Source of the DNA: Archivesica marissinica
Taxonomy: Eukaryota; Mollusca; Bivalvia; Venerida; Vesicomyidae
Reading direction: 5' to 3'
Assembly: GCA_014843695.1 (NCBI GenBank)
Contig: CM026397.1
Span: 36,980,858-37,044,857, forward strand
DNA length: 64,000 nucleotides
Positions 14,733-26,452 of the stretch are shown piece after piece. Position numbers and translations under genes: made by a program. Under the pieces are notes generated by a model that worked only from the letters and a program-made list of their open reading frames with translations, was not told the DNA's origin and searched no databases. The first letter of the stretch is position 1; the number at the start of each line of letters is the position of its first letter.

Positions 14733-14775
14733 CACATTTATTTGAGCTCGATTGCGAAACAAGTTCTTAACGTTG
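14733..14775 (-). mobile_element. SINE 3'-tail fragment (family C)
   Basis: Contains GAGCTCGATTGCGAAACAAG, the reverse complement of the 3' tail shared by the family C SINEs at 14853, 60219 and 62298. Only the tail is present. Confidence 0.6.
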
Positions 14776-14852
14776 GTGAAGCGCACATGGTTGCTTCATA
14801 TTACACTTAGCCATATTATCGTTTAAGCACGGCTACATTAGTATAGTATACA

Positions 14853-15077
14853 CAAATTTATTTTAGCTCGATTGCGAAACAAGTTCTTATAACTTATATT
14901 AATCACTCTCGAGACCTCATTCCTAATAGACTCCATCGCCACGAGGGAGAGAGAAGTGACAACAGGGAATTTAAATGCCTTGCCTAAGGGCACACTCGTA
15001 ACGACTCCAGCGGGGCTCGAACTCCAGGCATTTCGCCCCTGAAGCGAACGCGCTACCATGGCGCTATCACAACGTCC
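14853..15077 (-). mobile_element. tRNA-derived SINE (family C)
   Basis: On the minus strand the head reads GTGATAGCGCCATGGTAGCG then AGTTCGAGCCCCGCTGGAG (B box). A middle with AGGCATTTAAATTCC and CTCTCTCCCTCG follows, then a 3' end with CTTGTTTCGCAATCGAGC. The copies at 60219 and 62298 match block for block. The 30-bp satellite begins about 100 bases to the right of the head. Confidence 0.75.
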
Positions 15078-15179
15078 ATGGCTACATTAGACAAGCACGC
15101 TTATCGTCTTTCAATAATAACAATTTTAATTGCATTAACCTTCACGTGTGATACACTAGACAGTGAGAAATATAGAAAC

Positions 15180-18000
15180 ACTATGCTGTATCTTTCTCTC
15201 CATTGCAACAATATACTGTATATTTCTCTCTATTGCAACACTATACTGTATCTTTCTCTCTATTGCAACAATATACTGTATCTTTCTCTCCATTGCAACA
15301 CTATACTGTATATTTCTCTCTATTGCAACACTATACTGTATCTTTCTCTCTATTGCAACACTATACTGTATCTTTCTCTCTATTGCAACAATATACTGTA
15401 TCTTTCTCTCCATTGCAACAATATACTGTATATTTCTCTCTATTGCAACACTATACTGTATATTTCTCTCTATTGCAACACTATACTGTATCTTTCTCTC
15501 TATTGCAACAATATACTGTATCTTTCTCTCCATTGCAACACTATACTGTATCTTTCTCTCTATTGCAACAATATACTGTATCTTTCTCTCCATTGCAACA
15601 CTATATTGTATCTTTCTCTCTATTGCAACAACAAATACTGTATCCTTCTCTCCATTGCAACAATATACTGTATCTTTCTCTCTATTGCAACAATATACTT
15701 ATCTTTCTCTCCATTGCAACACTATATTGTATCTTTCTCTCTATTGCAACAACAAATACTGTATCCTTCTCTCCATTGCAACAATATACTGTATCTTTCT
15801 CTCTATTGCAACAATATACTGTATCTTTCTCTCCATTGCAACACTATATTGTATCCTTCTCTCTATTGCAACAATATACTGTATATTTATCTCTATTGCA
15901 ACAATATACTTTATCTTTCTCTCTATTGCAACAATATACTGTATCTTTCTCTCTATTGCAACAATATACTGTATCTCTCTATTGCAATAATATACTGTAT
16001 CCTTCTCTCTATTGCAACAATATACTGTATATTTCTCTTTATTGCAACATTATACTGTATCTTTCTCTTTATTGCAACACTATACTGTATATTTCTCTCT
16101 ATTGTTACAATATACTGTATCTTTCTCTCTATTGCAACAATATACTGTATATTTCTCTTTATTGCAACAATATACTGTATCTTTCTCTCTATTGCAACAA
16201 TATACTGTATCTTTCTCTCTATTGCAACAATATACTGTATATTTCTCTTTATTGCAACAATATACTCTATCTTTCTCTCTATTGCAACAATATACTGTAT
16301 ATTTCTCTCTATTGCAACAATATACTGTATATTTCTCTTTATTGCAACAATATACTGTATCTTTCTCTTTATTGCAACAATATACTGTATCTCTCTATTG
16401 CAACAATATACTGTATTTTTCTCTCTATTGCAACAATATACTGTATATTTCTCTCTATTGCAACAATATACAGTATCTCTCTATTGCAACAATATACTGT
16501 ATCTTTTTGTTTGTTGTTCTCTCTATTGCAACAATATACTGTATCGTTCTCTCTATTGCAACAATATACTGTATCTTTCTCTCTATTGCAACAATATACT
16601 GTATCTGTCTCTCTATTGCAACAATATACTGTATCTGTCTATTGCAACAATATACTGTATCTGTCTCTATATTGCAACAATATACTGTATCTCTCTATTG
16701 CAACAATATACTGTATCCTTCTCTCTATTGCAACACTATACTGTATATTTCTCTATATTGCAACACTATACTGTATCTTTCTCTCTATTGCAACAATATA
16801 CTGTATCTTTCTCTCCATTGCAACACTATACTGTATCTTTCTCTCTATTGCAACAATATACTGTATCTTTCTCTCCATTGCAACACTATATTGTATCTTT
16901 CTCTCTATTGCAACAACAAATACTGTATCCTTCTCTCCATTGCAACAATATACTGTATCTTTCTCTCTATTGCAACAATATACTTATCTTTCTCTCCATT
17001 GCAACACTATATTGTATCTTTCTCTCTATTGCAACAACAAATACTGTATCCTTCTCTCCATTGCAACAATATACTGTATCTTTCTCTCTATTGCAACAAT
17101 ATACTGTATCTTTCTCTCCATTGCAACACTATATTGTATCCTTCTCTCTATTGCAACAATATACTGTATATTTCTCTCTATTGCAACAATATACTTTATC
17201 TTTCTCTCTATTGCAACAATATACTGTATCTTTCTCTCTATTGTAACAATATACTGTATCTCTCTATTGCAATAATATACTGTATCCTTCTCTCTATTGC
17301 AACAATATACTGTATATTTCTCTTTATTGCAACATTATACTGTATCTTTCTCTTTATTGCAATACTATACTGTATATTTCTCTCTATTGTTACAATATAC
17401 TGTATCTTTCTCTCTATTGCAACAATATACTGTATATTTCTCTTTATTGCAACAATATACTGTATCTTTCTCTCTATTGCAACAATATACTGTATCTTTC
17501 TCTCTATTGCAACAATATCTGTATATTTCTCTTTATTGCAACAATATACTCTATCTTTCTTCTATTGCAACAATATACTGTATCTTTCTCTCTATTGCAA
17601 CAATATACTGTATATTTCTCTTTATTGCAACAATATACTGTATCTTTCTCTTTATTGCAACAATATACTGTATCTCTCTATTGCAACAATATACTGTATT
17701 TTTCTCTCTATTGCAACAATATACTGTATATTTCTCTCTATTGCAACAATATACAGTATCTCTCTATTGCAACAATATACTGTATCGTTCTCTCTATTGC
17801 AACAATATACTGTATCGTTCTCTCTATTGCAACAATATACTGTATCTTTCTCTCTATTGCAACAATATACTGTATCTGTCTCTCTATTGCAACAATATAC
17901 TGTATCTGTCTATTACAACAATATACTGTATCTGTCTCTATATTGCAACAATATACTGTATCTCTCTATTGCAACAATATACTGTATCCTTCTCTCTATT
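15180..18000. repeat. 30-bp satellite array running into the assembly gap
   Basis: At least 94 copies of a 30-base unit containing TATACTGTATCTTTCTCTC and ATTGCAACAA. Common variants are ATTTCTCT for CTTTCTCT, CACTATA for CAATATA and CCATTG for TATTG. A block of about 1,284 bases (near 15600-16500) is repeated near 16880-17790 with the same rare variants (for example ATTGTTACAA at 16101 and 17386). The period is a multiple of three and lacks stops in three forward frames and one reverse frame, so frames of several hundred codons appear. They are low-complexity Tyr/Leu/Ser/Asn repeats and I do not treat them as genes. The true right end is lost in the gap. Confidence 0.97.
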
Positions 18001-19000
18001 NNNNNNNNNNNNNNNNNNNNNNNNNNNNNNNNNNNNNNNNNNNNNNNNNNNNNNNNNNNNNNNNNNNNNNNNNNNNNNNNNNNNNNNNNNNNNNNNNNNN
18101 NNNNNNNNNNNNNNNNNNNNNNNNNNNNNNNNNNNNNNNNNNNNNNNNNNNNNNNNNNNNNNNNNNNNNNNNNNNNNNNNNNNNNNNNNNNNNNNNNNNN
18201 NNNNNNNNNNNNNNNNNNNNNNNNNNNNNNNNNNNNNNNNNNNNNNNNNNNNNNNNNNNNNNNNNNNNNNNNNNNNNNNNNNNNNNNNNNNNNNNNNNNN
18301 NNNNNNNNNNNNNNNNNNNNNNNNNNNNNNNNNNNNNNNNNNNNNNNNNNNNNNNNNNNNNNNNNNNNNNNNNNNNNNNNNNNNNNNNNNNNNNNNNNNN
18401 NNNNNNNNNNNNNNNNNNNNNNNNNNNNNNNNNNNNNNNNNNNNNNNNNNNNNNNNNNNNNNNNNNNNNNNNNNNNNNNNNNNNNNNNNNNNNNNNNNNN
18501 NNNNNNNNNNNNNNNNNNNNNNNNNNNNNNNNNNNNNNNNNNNNNNNNNNNNNNNNNNNNNNNNNNNNNNNNNNNNNNNNNNNNNNNNNNNNNNNNNNNN
18601 NNNNNNNNNNNNNNNNNNNNNNNNNNNNNNNNNNNNNNNNNNNNNNNNNNNNNNNNNNNNNNNNNNNNNNNNNNNNNNNNNNNNNNNNNNNNNNNNNNNN
18701 NNNNNNNNNNNNNNNNNNNNNNNNNNNNNNNNNNNNNNNNNNNNNNNNNNNNNNNNNNNNNNNNNNNNNNNNNNNNNNNNNNNNNNNNNNNNNNNNNNNN
18801 NNNNNNNNNNNNNNNNNNNNNNNNNNNNNNNNNNNNNNNNNNNNNNNNNNNNNNNNNNNNNNNNNNNNNNNNNNNNNNNNNNNNNNNNNNNNNNNNNNNN
18901 NNNNNNNNNNNNNNNNNNNNNNNNNNNNNNNNNNNNNNNNNNNNNNNNNNNNNNNNNNNNNNNNNNNNNNNNNNNNNNNNNNNNNNNNNNNNNNNNNNNN
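18001..19000. other. Assembly gap, exactly 1,000 N
   Basis: The gap is a round-number run of N and therefore a placeholder of unknown real length. The left side ends in the middle of a 30-bp repeat unit. The right side (19001 onward) is not repeat sequence, so the array collapsed or could not be spanned. Confidence 0.99.
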
Positions 19001-19189
19001 ACCAATAGTCACTCACAAACACCGTTTACCAGCTTTCGTAGTCCTTATATATTGCTGGATTACAAATGTAACGTTTATAGAATGAAATCTGATTATAATG
19101 CGGATCGGAACATTCTTCCTTCGGAAATGTGCCGCTGAGCAAACTTCGGAAAGGTGCCGCTGAGCACATCAATGGGAAACGCTGTCGAA

Positions 19190-19771
19190 TTATTCCAATT
19201 CATTTTGTGATGCGAATTGAATCGACCGTCCCAAAGTGTTGACACCATTTTCGTCGACAAGTAAAACGTGTTCAAAGTCCCAATTATCATCAATAGCCGG
19301 AATACCTAGCTGGTTTTGCGGCATTTGTTCAAACCACTCGCTTTCAGTACTTGTTTCTTCAAAAGGTTCCTTTTTCATATTGACATACACATCTGTAAAA
19401 GGTGGTGAGTTTGTTTCCAAGGCGCTACAACCCTCTAAAAGTATGTTATCATGATTATGTTTGCACTTCTTTTTGCGTATCGCCTTCTATTTTATAATCC
19501 TCGTATTCTGGTTGTTGATGTCTTTCGTGTTTTTCAATGCGAATGCTGCCGTCTATTAATTCTGGATTTTCTTTTCGTAAAATGTTTCTTCGTAAAATGA
19601 AACTGACTTTGTAACATAAAATTCAGTCATCCATTTATTGCATGTACGACAGTAAAGATTATTCACATTATCCTTTTTTATTTTACTCATGACGATTTGC
19701 TTCGGCTTACACCGTATGTTTATATTCGAAGATAAACTGTAACCAATCCCATCTAACTGAATTTGCGTCAT
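19190..19771 (-). pseudogene. Unrecognised small protein gene broken by two one-base frameshifts
   Basis: Read leftward from an ATG at 19771, the frame begins MTQIQLDGIGYSL and contains a CRTC-type Cys pair that could be half of a zinc-binding site. It then passes through two other frames and ends near 19190 in an acidic stretch (EPFEETSTESEWFEQ). The predicted length is about 190 residues. The breaks lie near 19567, in an A4 run that would need a fifth A, and near 19478-19482, in an A5 run that would need one fewer. Both are homopolymer changes, so the break could be an assembly error. I do not recognise the family. The neighbour on the same strand (19954-20561) has the same type of break, and the two may belong to one element or viral remnant. 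Confidence 0.45.
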
Positions 19772-19953
19772 GTGCTTCTTAATATGCGCTCTTCAAGTGT
19801 CAAGAGATATTATCACACTTGACGCGCGCTAACACCAACCTGCTAATTGGTTATATTTGAGATATAGGCTTACTCAAATTTTGATTGACACATTGCCGGT
19901 GCAATGAAATAAAGTATGTGTGTGTGTTAATGAGAGCGGAAACATTACATTAA

Positions 19954-20561
19954 TTACGAAGGGCGAGACCGTTTAAAGGGTCCCCCTTTGCTAGTTTCTT
20001 TACGTTTATTCGTGGAAGCAGGAATTTCTGCGTCAGTAACGTTGCCCCTTTCCATACCCATAAACACCACGTCATTCATGGTACTTGTACCTTCATCCGA
20101 AATATTACTGTACTTCCTCGTAGCTGTATATGCACCACTATGTGCAATATTTCTGGGTGTAGCAGGAGCATTACTAGGCGCAGCAGGTACATGCACACTC
20201 TCCAACCCTGGAGTATCAGTTACCTGCACATTTACTACCTTCAGCTGCGAAATGTCTTGTATGAGTTTTCTGGACACTGCCCTTGCTAAATTTAATGCTC
20301 CCCTCAATCCGTCAATAGTCTTTTGCATCTCCAGCATTTCAACATCCTTTTCCCTCAATGAAGTTTGCGCATTTTCCATGTAGTTACACATGTTCATGTA
20401 ATTAGCACGAATATCAACCACCTCGTGTTTCACTGTCTGATTTTCATTAATCAGTCGAGTATTGTCCGTATTTAAAAACTGTATCGCCGTTTGATAGCGC
20501 TATTCTCAGAAATGTGCATGGAGACAGCCATGTCTAAAAAAGTATTCATGTATCTATCCAT
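19954..20561 (-). pseudogene. Coiled-coil protein with basic tail, one frameshift; family unknown
   Basis: Starts at the ATG at 20561 (MDRYMNTFLDMAVSMH). After about 23 codons the frame breaks in an A3 run near 20490, and it resumes one frame over for about 180 residues. The resumed part is rich in N, E, K and L with a coiled-coil look (REKDVEMLEMQKTIDGLRG). A Pro/Ala/Thr linker follows, and the end is strongly basic (NKRKETSKGGPFKRSRPS), which could be a nuclear-localisation or nucleic-acid-binding tail. One added A would restore a single frame, so the gene may be intact in the animal. The family is not recognised. The architecture would suit a small structural or DNA-packaging protein of a virus-like element, but that is inference only. 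Confidence 0.5.
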
Positions 20562-20905
20562 TTTCCGTGTTCTTGTTGAAGCATGTGTGCATACAAAAAA
20601 CATGTTATAACTTGTTTGAAAGCACGGCGACCTTATATAGGATTGAAGTCATGCGGGTGTGAGACTCAAATCATTCGACGCTGACATGGATTGAATAGTC
20701 ATGTGAAAAGTCATGACTAGTTGAAACTCAAGATCACAATCTGTTTTTACTATACCCGTAAAACATGTCAAATGCTGCATGTAGACTTTTTTGTAAAGAT
20801 AATTTATCTATAACAGGTGATGACAAACGCCACTATCCCGCTTTTGAATCTCATTAAATCGTGATATATTTTGCAGGTTATGAAAGGGAAATGAGTCTCC
20901 CTTAA

Positions 20906-22083
20906 CCCTTTACTCCACAACAGAAGAGGCCATTAGTTCATTTTATCTCCATACAACTGATAAGAAATATGTACACTGTACTACATAACCATTAATCAAT
21001 ATCTATGACACCATCTCCATATAGATTATTGGAAAATATTGAATAATAGATACCTACCTGATTCAATGCTAATTTGCAATACTTTCTGTAATCAAAATGA
21101 TGTCAATGTAAATCTTTTGTAGAATTAAATTTCCTTTCTGATGGTATAATTTTCACAAGTGTAGGACAAAAACTCTGAGAGCACTACATATTACAAATGA
21201 TATTGATACTAAATTTGTATGAAATATTAGCAAATTAAATATATATAGTGTACATGTATATAGTATATATAATATGATATCAGTATCAATGTGTCGTGTA
21301 ATTATTTACATTTCTTATTTTTGAAAGACTTGTGCATTACGGAGCGTAAACTTGAGAAAATAAAATATATACATGTACATTCACGGGTTTGTTTGTTTAT
21401 TCATTCTTCCGGGATGTATCCATAATGAAAGAAACGGGACATGATTTTATTATTTCATTGACTATTAACTTGCTAAAACCATTTGATGATCGAAGCTTAA
21501 TTGGAGAAAAACTATTTGTAAACAAACATCATTCACGGGAAAATTGAATACGCATCCTCAAATTTGTGAAATTTGATGACCAATTTGAAGTATTTTCGTC
21601 CTCTGAATCGGCGTCGTCAGACGAACATCCGTCTGACTCATCATCACTAACTATTGGTACGTCGATGTCAGATCCAACCTCGCTAAATCCTTCAAAATCG
21701 GATTCATCGTCGCTTGATTCTATCATTCGTGAAGCCATATTTGAATTGATAAATTTTCAGAAAATCGACCTGTGAACTTAGCGCGTGATATATTGGGTGT
21801 ATACGATTGGACGCTATTTATACGTTAACTTTTAAATGTAACCATATGCTTTTTCATGCGTAAAAGATAGATACGGTTTACATCTAACAGGCGAGCTAAA
21901 TTTAACTGGGGTCATTGTATTCTAAATATAAACCTATCGGTGTCAAAGTTCAGAGGCGTTGTAAGGCGTGTATATGGAAATCGGACAATGGCGTTCAATG
22001 GCGTTTGTATGTGGGAATCGATAATGGCGTCTATATGGGGGAGGCAGTAAAGGCGTTGTATGGCGTGTATGTGGAGTAAAGGG
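20906..22083. mobile_element. piggyBac-type deletion derivative with TTAA flanks
   Basis: The inverted ends CCCTTTACTCCACA (20906-20919) and TGTGGAGTAAAGGG (22070-22083) are perfect 14-base complements. Each is directly flanked by TTAA (20902-20905 and 22084-22087), the target site and duplication typical of the piggyBac superfamily. The element is 1,178 bases long. It keeps only the start of a transposase gene at 21529-21738, so it is non-autonomous. Near the right end (about 21955-22080) there are several copies of a GGCGT...TATGG-type motif that may be subterminal transposase sites. Confidence 0.9.
21529..21738 (-). pseudogene. N-terminus of a piggyBac-like (PGBD-type) transposase, truncated
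   Basis: The frame starts MASRMIESSDDESDFEGFSE and continues as an acidic Ser/Asp/Glu segment ending with NWSSNFTNL before a stop after 69 codons. Acidic N-termini of this style are common in piggyBac transposases. The catalytic core and the Cys-rich C-terminus are missing. Its position inside the TTAA-flanked ends at 20906-22083 supports the assignment. The product cannot be active. Confidence 0.75.
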
Positions 22084-22138
22084 TTAATAAGGTCGAATTT
22101 CTTGGCTTGCTAAATAGTTACCTTCTATAGACTGATTA

Positions 22139-22203
22139 AAATTAGTAATTATATTAACCCAAGAAAGCTATGAAATTAGTAATTATATTAACCCAAGAAA
22201 GCT
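22139..22203 (+). repeat. Short direct duplication upstream of a gene
   Basis: A segment of about 32 bases containing TAGTAATTATATTAACCC and AAGAAAGCTAT occurs twice in tandem just upstream of the frame at 22238. Its function is unknown. It lies where the promoter or 5' leader of that gene would be. Confidence 0.8.
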
Positions 22204-22237
22204 ATACTCGATTCAGCATTTTAACTTAAGAACAAAC

Positions 22238-22756
22238 ATGGCAGATATTAGAAAATGGACTATAATGCAGAGATCTAAAGTAATAGAGTGTAGTTTACTC
22301 TGGAATACAGAACAATTTATAGACGGGCAATACATCAGTAAAAGTTTGCCATTGTTTAACTCGACATTAAACACACCGTGCGAACGTGAATTAACACAAT
22401 TCCTACAGTTGTTGGTTGAACCAACTTGTGGCATCGACGAATTCTTTAATGAGCTAGACCTTCATTTACTTATATTTGCTTTAAGTTACTATGAATGCGA
22501 AACACTTTTAGTTGATCTAACCCTTCTAATTTTAAGGCAAAGACAAGGTGAGCAATTCGCAACAATGAACTATCTTGAATACCATAGTATTTTCTGTGGA
22601 GACTATATTATTGAGTTTTTAAAAACAATTGATTGTCAAAAACGCAACAAGAAGAAAACAACTAAAGGCGAATTTGAAGAGACATTTGATGAAACACGAC
22701 ACAGCATGGAAAAACTATGTTTACTTGTAATTTATGAAACTCTTCCGAGAAAATAG
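22238..22756 (+). CDS. Hypothetical 172-residue protein
   Basis: An intact frame from ATG at 22238 to TAG at 22756, beginning MADIRKWTIMQRSKVIECSL. It looks coding: mixed composition, no repeats, a helical hydrophobic middle (LHLLIFALSYYECETLLVDL, about residues 77-96) and a Lys-rich segment (RNKKKTTKGEFEE) near residue 140. There is no signal peptide or clear membrane anchor. Possible polyadenylation signals (AATAAA) follow within about 150 bases. I do not recognise the family. It sits directly beside a piggyBac derivative and near two other orphan genes, so an origin from a mobile or viral element is possible but unproven. Confidence 0.5.
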   Translation: MADIRKWTIMQRSKVIECSLLWNTEQFIDGQYISKSLPLFNSTLNTPCERELTQFLQLLVEPTCGIDEFFNELDLHLLIFALSYYECETLLVDLTLLILRQRQGEQFATMNYLEYHSIFCGDYIIEFLKTIDCQKRNKKKTTKGEFEETFDETRHSMEKLCLLVIYETLPRK

Positions 22757-23031
22757 ACGTGTTTCATTGAAAATATTTCGTCTCATACTTATGTGCTCTA
22801 TTTCAAGTTTTCTGTCTACTAAATCAGGTTTTGCTATACTGTGTTGGATAATAAATGTTATCATTAAATATATAATAATAATATATCATGAAATAAAATG
22901 TGTGTATTATGAGTGAAACAGTTATATTATAATGTCAATGGTATTTTAATCTTATTGGTGCCCCCCTCTCTCTCTCCTAGGATATCTTCTGTTTTGAACT
23001 TGATCAACACAGTACAACTTTACTTTATGCA

Positions 23032-23773
23032 GTATTCACTCTCGGCTTTAGTTTACTCAGTCTTCTACACATTCACTCTCGGCTTTAGTTTACTCAGTCT
23101 TCTACACATTCACTCTCGGCTTTACTTTACAGTCTTCTACACATTCACTCTCGGCTTTACTTTACAGTCTTCTACACATTCACTCTCGGCTTTACTTTAC
23201 TCAGTCTTCTACACATTCACTCTCGGCTTTACTTTACAGTCTCTACACATTCACTCTCGGCTTTACTTTACAGTCTTCTACACATTCACTCTCGGCTTTA
23301 GTTTACAGTCTTCTACACATTCACTCTCGGCTTTACTTTACAGTCTTCTACACATTCACTCTCGGCTTTACTTTACAGTCTTCTACACATTCACTCTCGG
23401 CTTTACTTTACAGTCTTCTACACATTCACTCTCGGCTTTACTTTACAGTCTTCTACACATTCACTCTCGGCTTTAGTTTACTCAGTCTTCTACACATTCA
23501 CTCTCGGCTTTACTTTACAGTCTTCTACACATTCACTCTCGGCTTTAGTTTACAGTCTTCTACACATTCACTCTCGGCTTTACTTTACAGTCTTCTACAC
23601 ATTCACTCTCGGCTTTACTTTACAGTCTTCTACACATTCACTCTCGGCTTTACTTTACAGTCTTCTACACATTCACTCTCGGCTTTACTTTACAGTCTTC
23701 TACACATTCACTCTCGGCTTTACTTTACAGTCTTCTACACATTCACTCTCGGCTTTAGTTTACTCAGTCTTCT
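23032..23773 (+). repeat. 35-bp minisatellite, about 21 copies
   Basis: Tandem units of about 35 bases containing ACACATTCACTCTCGGCTTT and ACTTTACAGTCTTCT. Some units have TAGTTTACTCAGTC instead of TACTTTACAGTC. The open frame through it changes phase at length variants and is not a gene. Confidence 0.95.
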
Positions 23774-24422
23774 CGTTCCTGTAATACAAATTAAGGTTTA
23801 AATAATAATATCAGTTCTACAGTTGTATTGTTGCACTGGTTAAAGTTTTATTATTACACTGTTTTATGGCATAATTGCTGCCGATAGCTTTACCAAAAGA
23901 TGCTAGTAAATTACACCTTGTGTTAGTTTTATATTGTTTGCTGCATTCCTATGATAATTGTTCAGAGCAGGTTAGCTAGCTCCAATTTGATAAATAATGT
24001 CTATGGAACATCATACATTTTGTGTTAAGTTTGTCTAGATGCACTTAACAAATTGTTACTGTCTATACTCAAATACTCATGATGTTGTTTTTAAAAAAAT
24101 AGTTTTGCTATGCAATTTTACATTAGTGTTATAAAGGTATACCTTACTATTTTAACTGTGTGCCTATCTAGCACAACATATGACTCCTTCGTCTGAAACA
24201 TACACAAATATTTAGATTATATTTACTAAACAAAATGAAAGAAAATAATATAAAATTTGGTGTATTCTCCATTTCTTACTTTTCTAGTTCTGTAAAGTAA
24301 ATTTCATTCAAAGCATGTGTTTTTAAAACATTTATTACATGTTGTAAATTGTTTCTTCAATCAAAAACGCAGTTTGTATGTGTATACATATTGTTCAAAA
24401 AATATATAAATTGCTCGAGGAT
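23774..24422. other. No gene seen
   Basis: AT-rich DNA without supported frames, tRNA-like boxes or inverted ends. Confidence 0.5.
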
Positions 24423-24736
24423 TATTTGCTCAGAAACATATAGCTACCAGTATTTGCTTATAAACATATAGCTAACAGTATTTCCTTAGAAACATATAGC
24501 TACCAGTATTTGCTTAGAAACATATAGCTACCATTATTTCCTTAGAAACATATAGCTACCAGTATTTGCTTAGAAACATATAGCTACCAGTATTTCCTTA
24601 GAAACATATAGCTACCAGTATTTCCTTAGAAACATATAACTACCAGTATTTGCTTAGAAACATATAGCTACCAGTATTTCCTTAGAAACATATAGCTACC
24701 AGTATTTCCTTAGAAACATATAGCTACCAGTATTTG
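24423..24736 (+). repeat. 28-bp minisatellite, about 11 copies
   Basis: Tandem copies of a unit containing AAACATATAGCTACCAGTAT and alternating TTGCTTAG / TTCCTTAG. The arrangement is head to tail and ends in TATTTGTGATAG. Confidence 0.93.
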
Positions 24737-24772
24737 TGATAGTTTTGTGAATCAAACATAACAAATAAAGAC

Positions 24773-25230
24773 TAGTAGTTTATTTTTATAGTATAGTTTA
24801 TTGTTATAATATAGTTTATTGTTATAATATAGTTTATTATTATAATATAGTTTATTTTTATAATATAGTTTATTTTTATAATATAGTTTATTTTTATAGT
24901 ATAGTTTATTGTTATAATATAGTTTATTGTTATAGTATAGTTTATTGTTATAATATAGTTTATTATTATAATATAGTTTATTTTATAAATATAGTTTATT
25001 TTATAGTATAGTTTATTTTTTTATAGTATTATTATTATAATATAGTTTATTGTTATAATATAGTTTATTGTTATAGTATAGTTTATTGTTATAATATAGT
25101 TTATTGTTATAATATAGTTTATTGTTATAATATAGTTTATTGTTATAATATAGTTTATTATTATAATATAGTTTATTTTTATAATATAGTTTATTATTAT
25201 AATATAGTTTATTTTTATAATATAGTTTCC
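24773..25230 (+). repeat. 18-bp AT-only minisatellite
   Basis: About 25 copies of ATAGTTTATTGTTATAAT, with TTTT or TTATT variants in place of TTGTT. The reverse frame gives a Lys-Leu-Tyr-Tyr-Asn repeat that is a by-product of the 18-base period. Confidence 0.93.
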
Positions 25231-26120
25231 CGTTACACATTGTTTATTTTAGCATAGTTTTTTGTTACAAATAGATAATAAATGTTTAATTTACAGTTTC
25301 TTGTGTGTTTCGTTATCATGAATTCATAGTGTCAACACATACCGGTATTCAAAAATGACAATTACCTTTCTTTGGTCTCTCCAATTGCCCTCAATTCTTC
25401 TAGCATACGGTATTGCTGTAATAACATTTTAACAGGGTATTAGTTTAAGATTTATTATACAAAAAAACAACAACAAAAAATGACTGTGAAAGAAGCTTTA
25501 ACAACTTTTATTAATCTCCCTCGTTGTTGTGGATGAAAGCATATATGGAATCATTCATGTTGGAAGGAAACGAGAGTATCCCAGAGAAAATCCACCTGCT
25601 TCGATCTGACAACCGTCATATCACCTCACATACATCCCTGCTCAATGAATTTGAATCTCTGACCCATACTGAAGTCATTACAAAAGTAGTTAGTGGGAAA
25701 ATATAATACATTACAGATTTACAAACAGACTTCTTATAAATAAATGATTACCTTGTTCACCACCATTGGTATTTGGCAACAGCAGTGGTCGACCCTCCCC
25801 TGCAACCACTTGATCGAGTCCTTAAGTGAGTGATTTTCACTTCTTATGTGGGATAGTGTATTCTGTAATGTCACTATCTGAATATAAAGTTTATACAACT
25901 TAAGCGTTCATATCTCACTAGGACTATAAGCACTCTATTTTGATTACACATATTAGAGATGTTGTTGCTTATTAGAGGCAATATATACATACACTACTAA
26001 CTAAATACTGAGACGGAAAAAATGAGATTTAGCATTACCAATCAATAAGAATATCACAAGAATTAATTGTGTATTATGTTTACCATGCTCTAAGCAGCAC
26101 AGTTTTGAACTGCAGTTTAG
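25231..26120. other. No gene seen
   Basis: Contains short open frames (for example at 25524-25706) without recognised motifs or neighbours. No RNA gene or mobile-element ends were identified. Confidence 0.45.
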
Positions 26121-26126
26121 TTCGCC

Positions 26127-26190
26127 TCCGCGGTGGAGTGGTTAAGATAGTTGTAACCTATCATCACTAAGGATCATGGATGCTGGTGAA
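26127..26190 (+). mobile_element. SINE head fragment
   Basis: GCGGTGGAGTGGTTAAGATAG resembles the A-box region at 1170, and TGTAACCTATCATCACTAAGG resembles the sequence that follows there on the minus strand. No clear body or tail follows. Confidence 0.45.
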
Positions 26191-26452
26191 GGGGTAAAAC
26201 CCAAACAAATACAAATTACAGTTTGTGTATGTCATAAATATAACTCTACTGATCAGACTGTCTAACACTAAACATAGTAAAAATATATATATAGCACATA
26301 CCTGCACCTCCATTGCTTTAACTTTGTCTGCCATTTGCATGGCAGACAACTTATTGCCCGGCAGCTTCCACGAGAGCATTCACAGCATCTATGATGATAG
26401 CTATGAGAGTTCTATGAGGAGTATTTTTAATAGGAGAGTAAAATACATAACT

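Noticed and set aside
15078..19138. Frames of 500-1,000 codons across the 30-bp satellite and the N gap
   Set aside because: They arise because the period is a multiple of three and because N does not create stops. The peptides are pure repeats and several frames are open at once.
22913..23476. 187-codon frame
   Set aside because: It consists of the 35-bp minisatellite and changes register at length variants.
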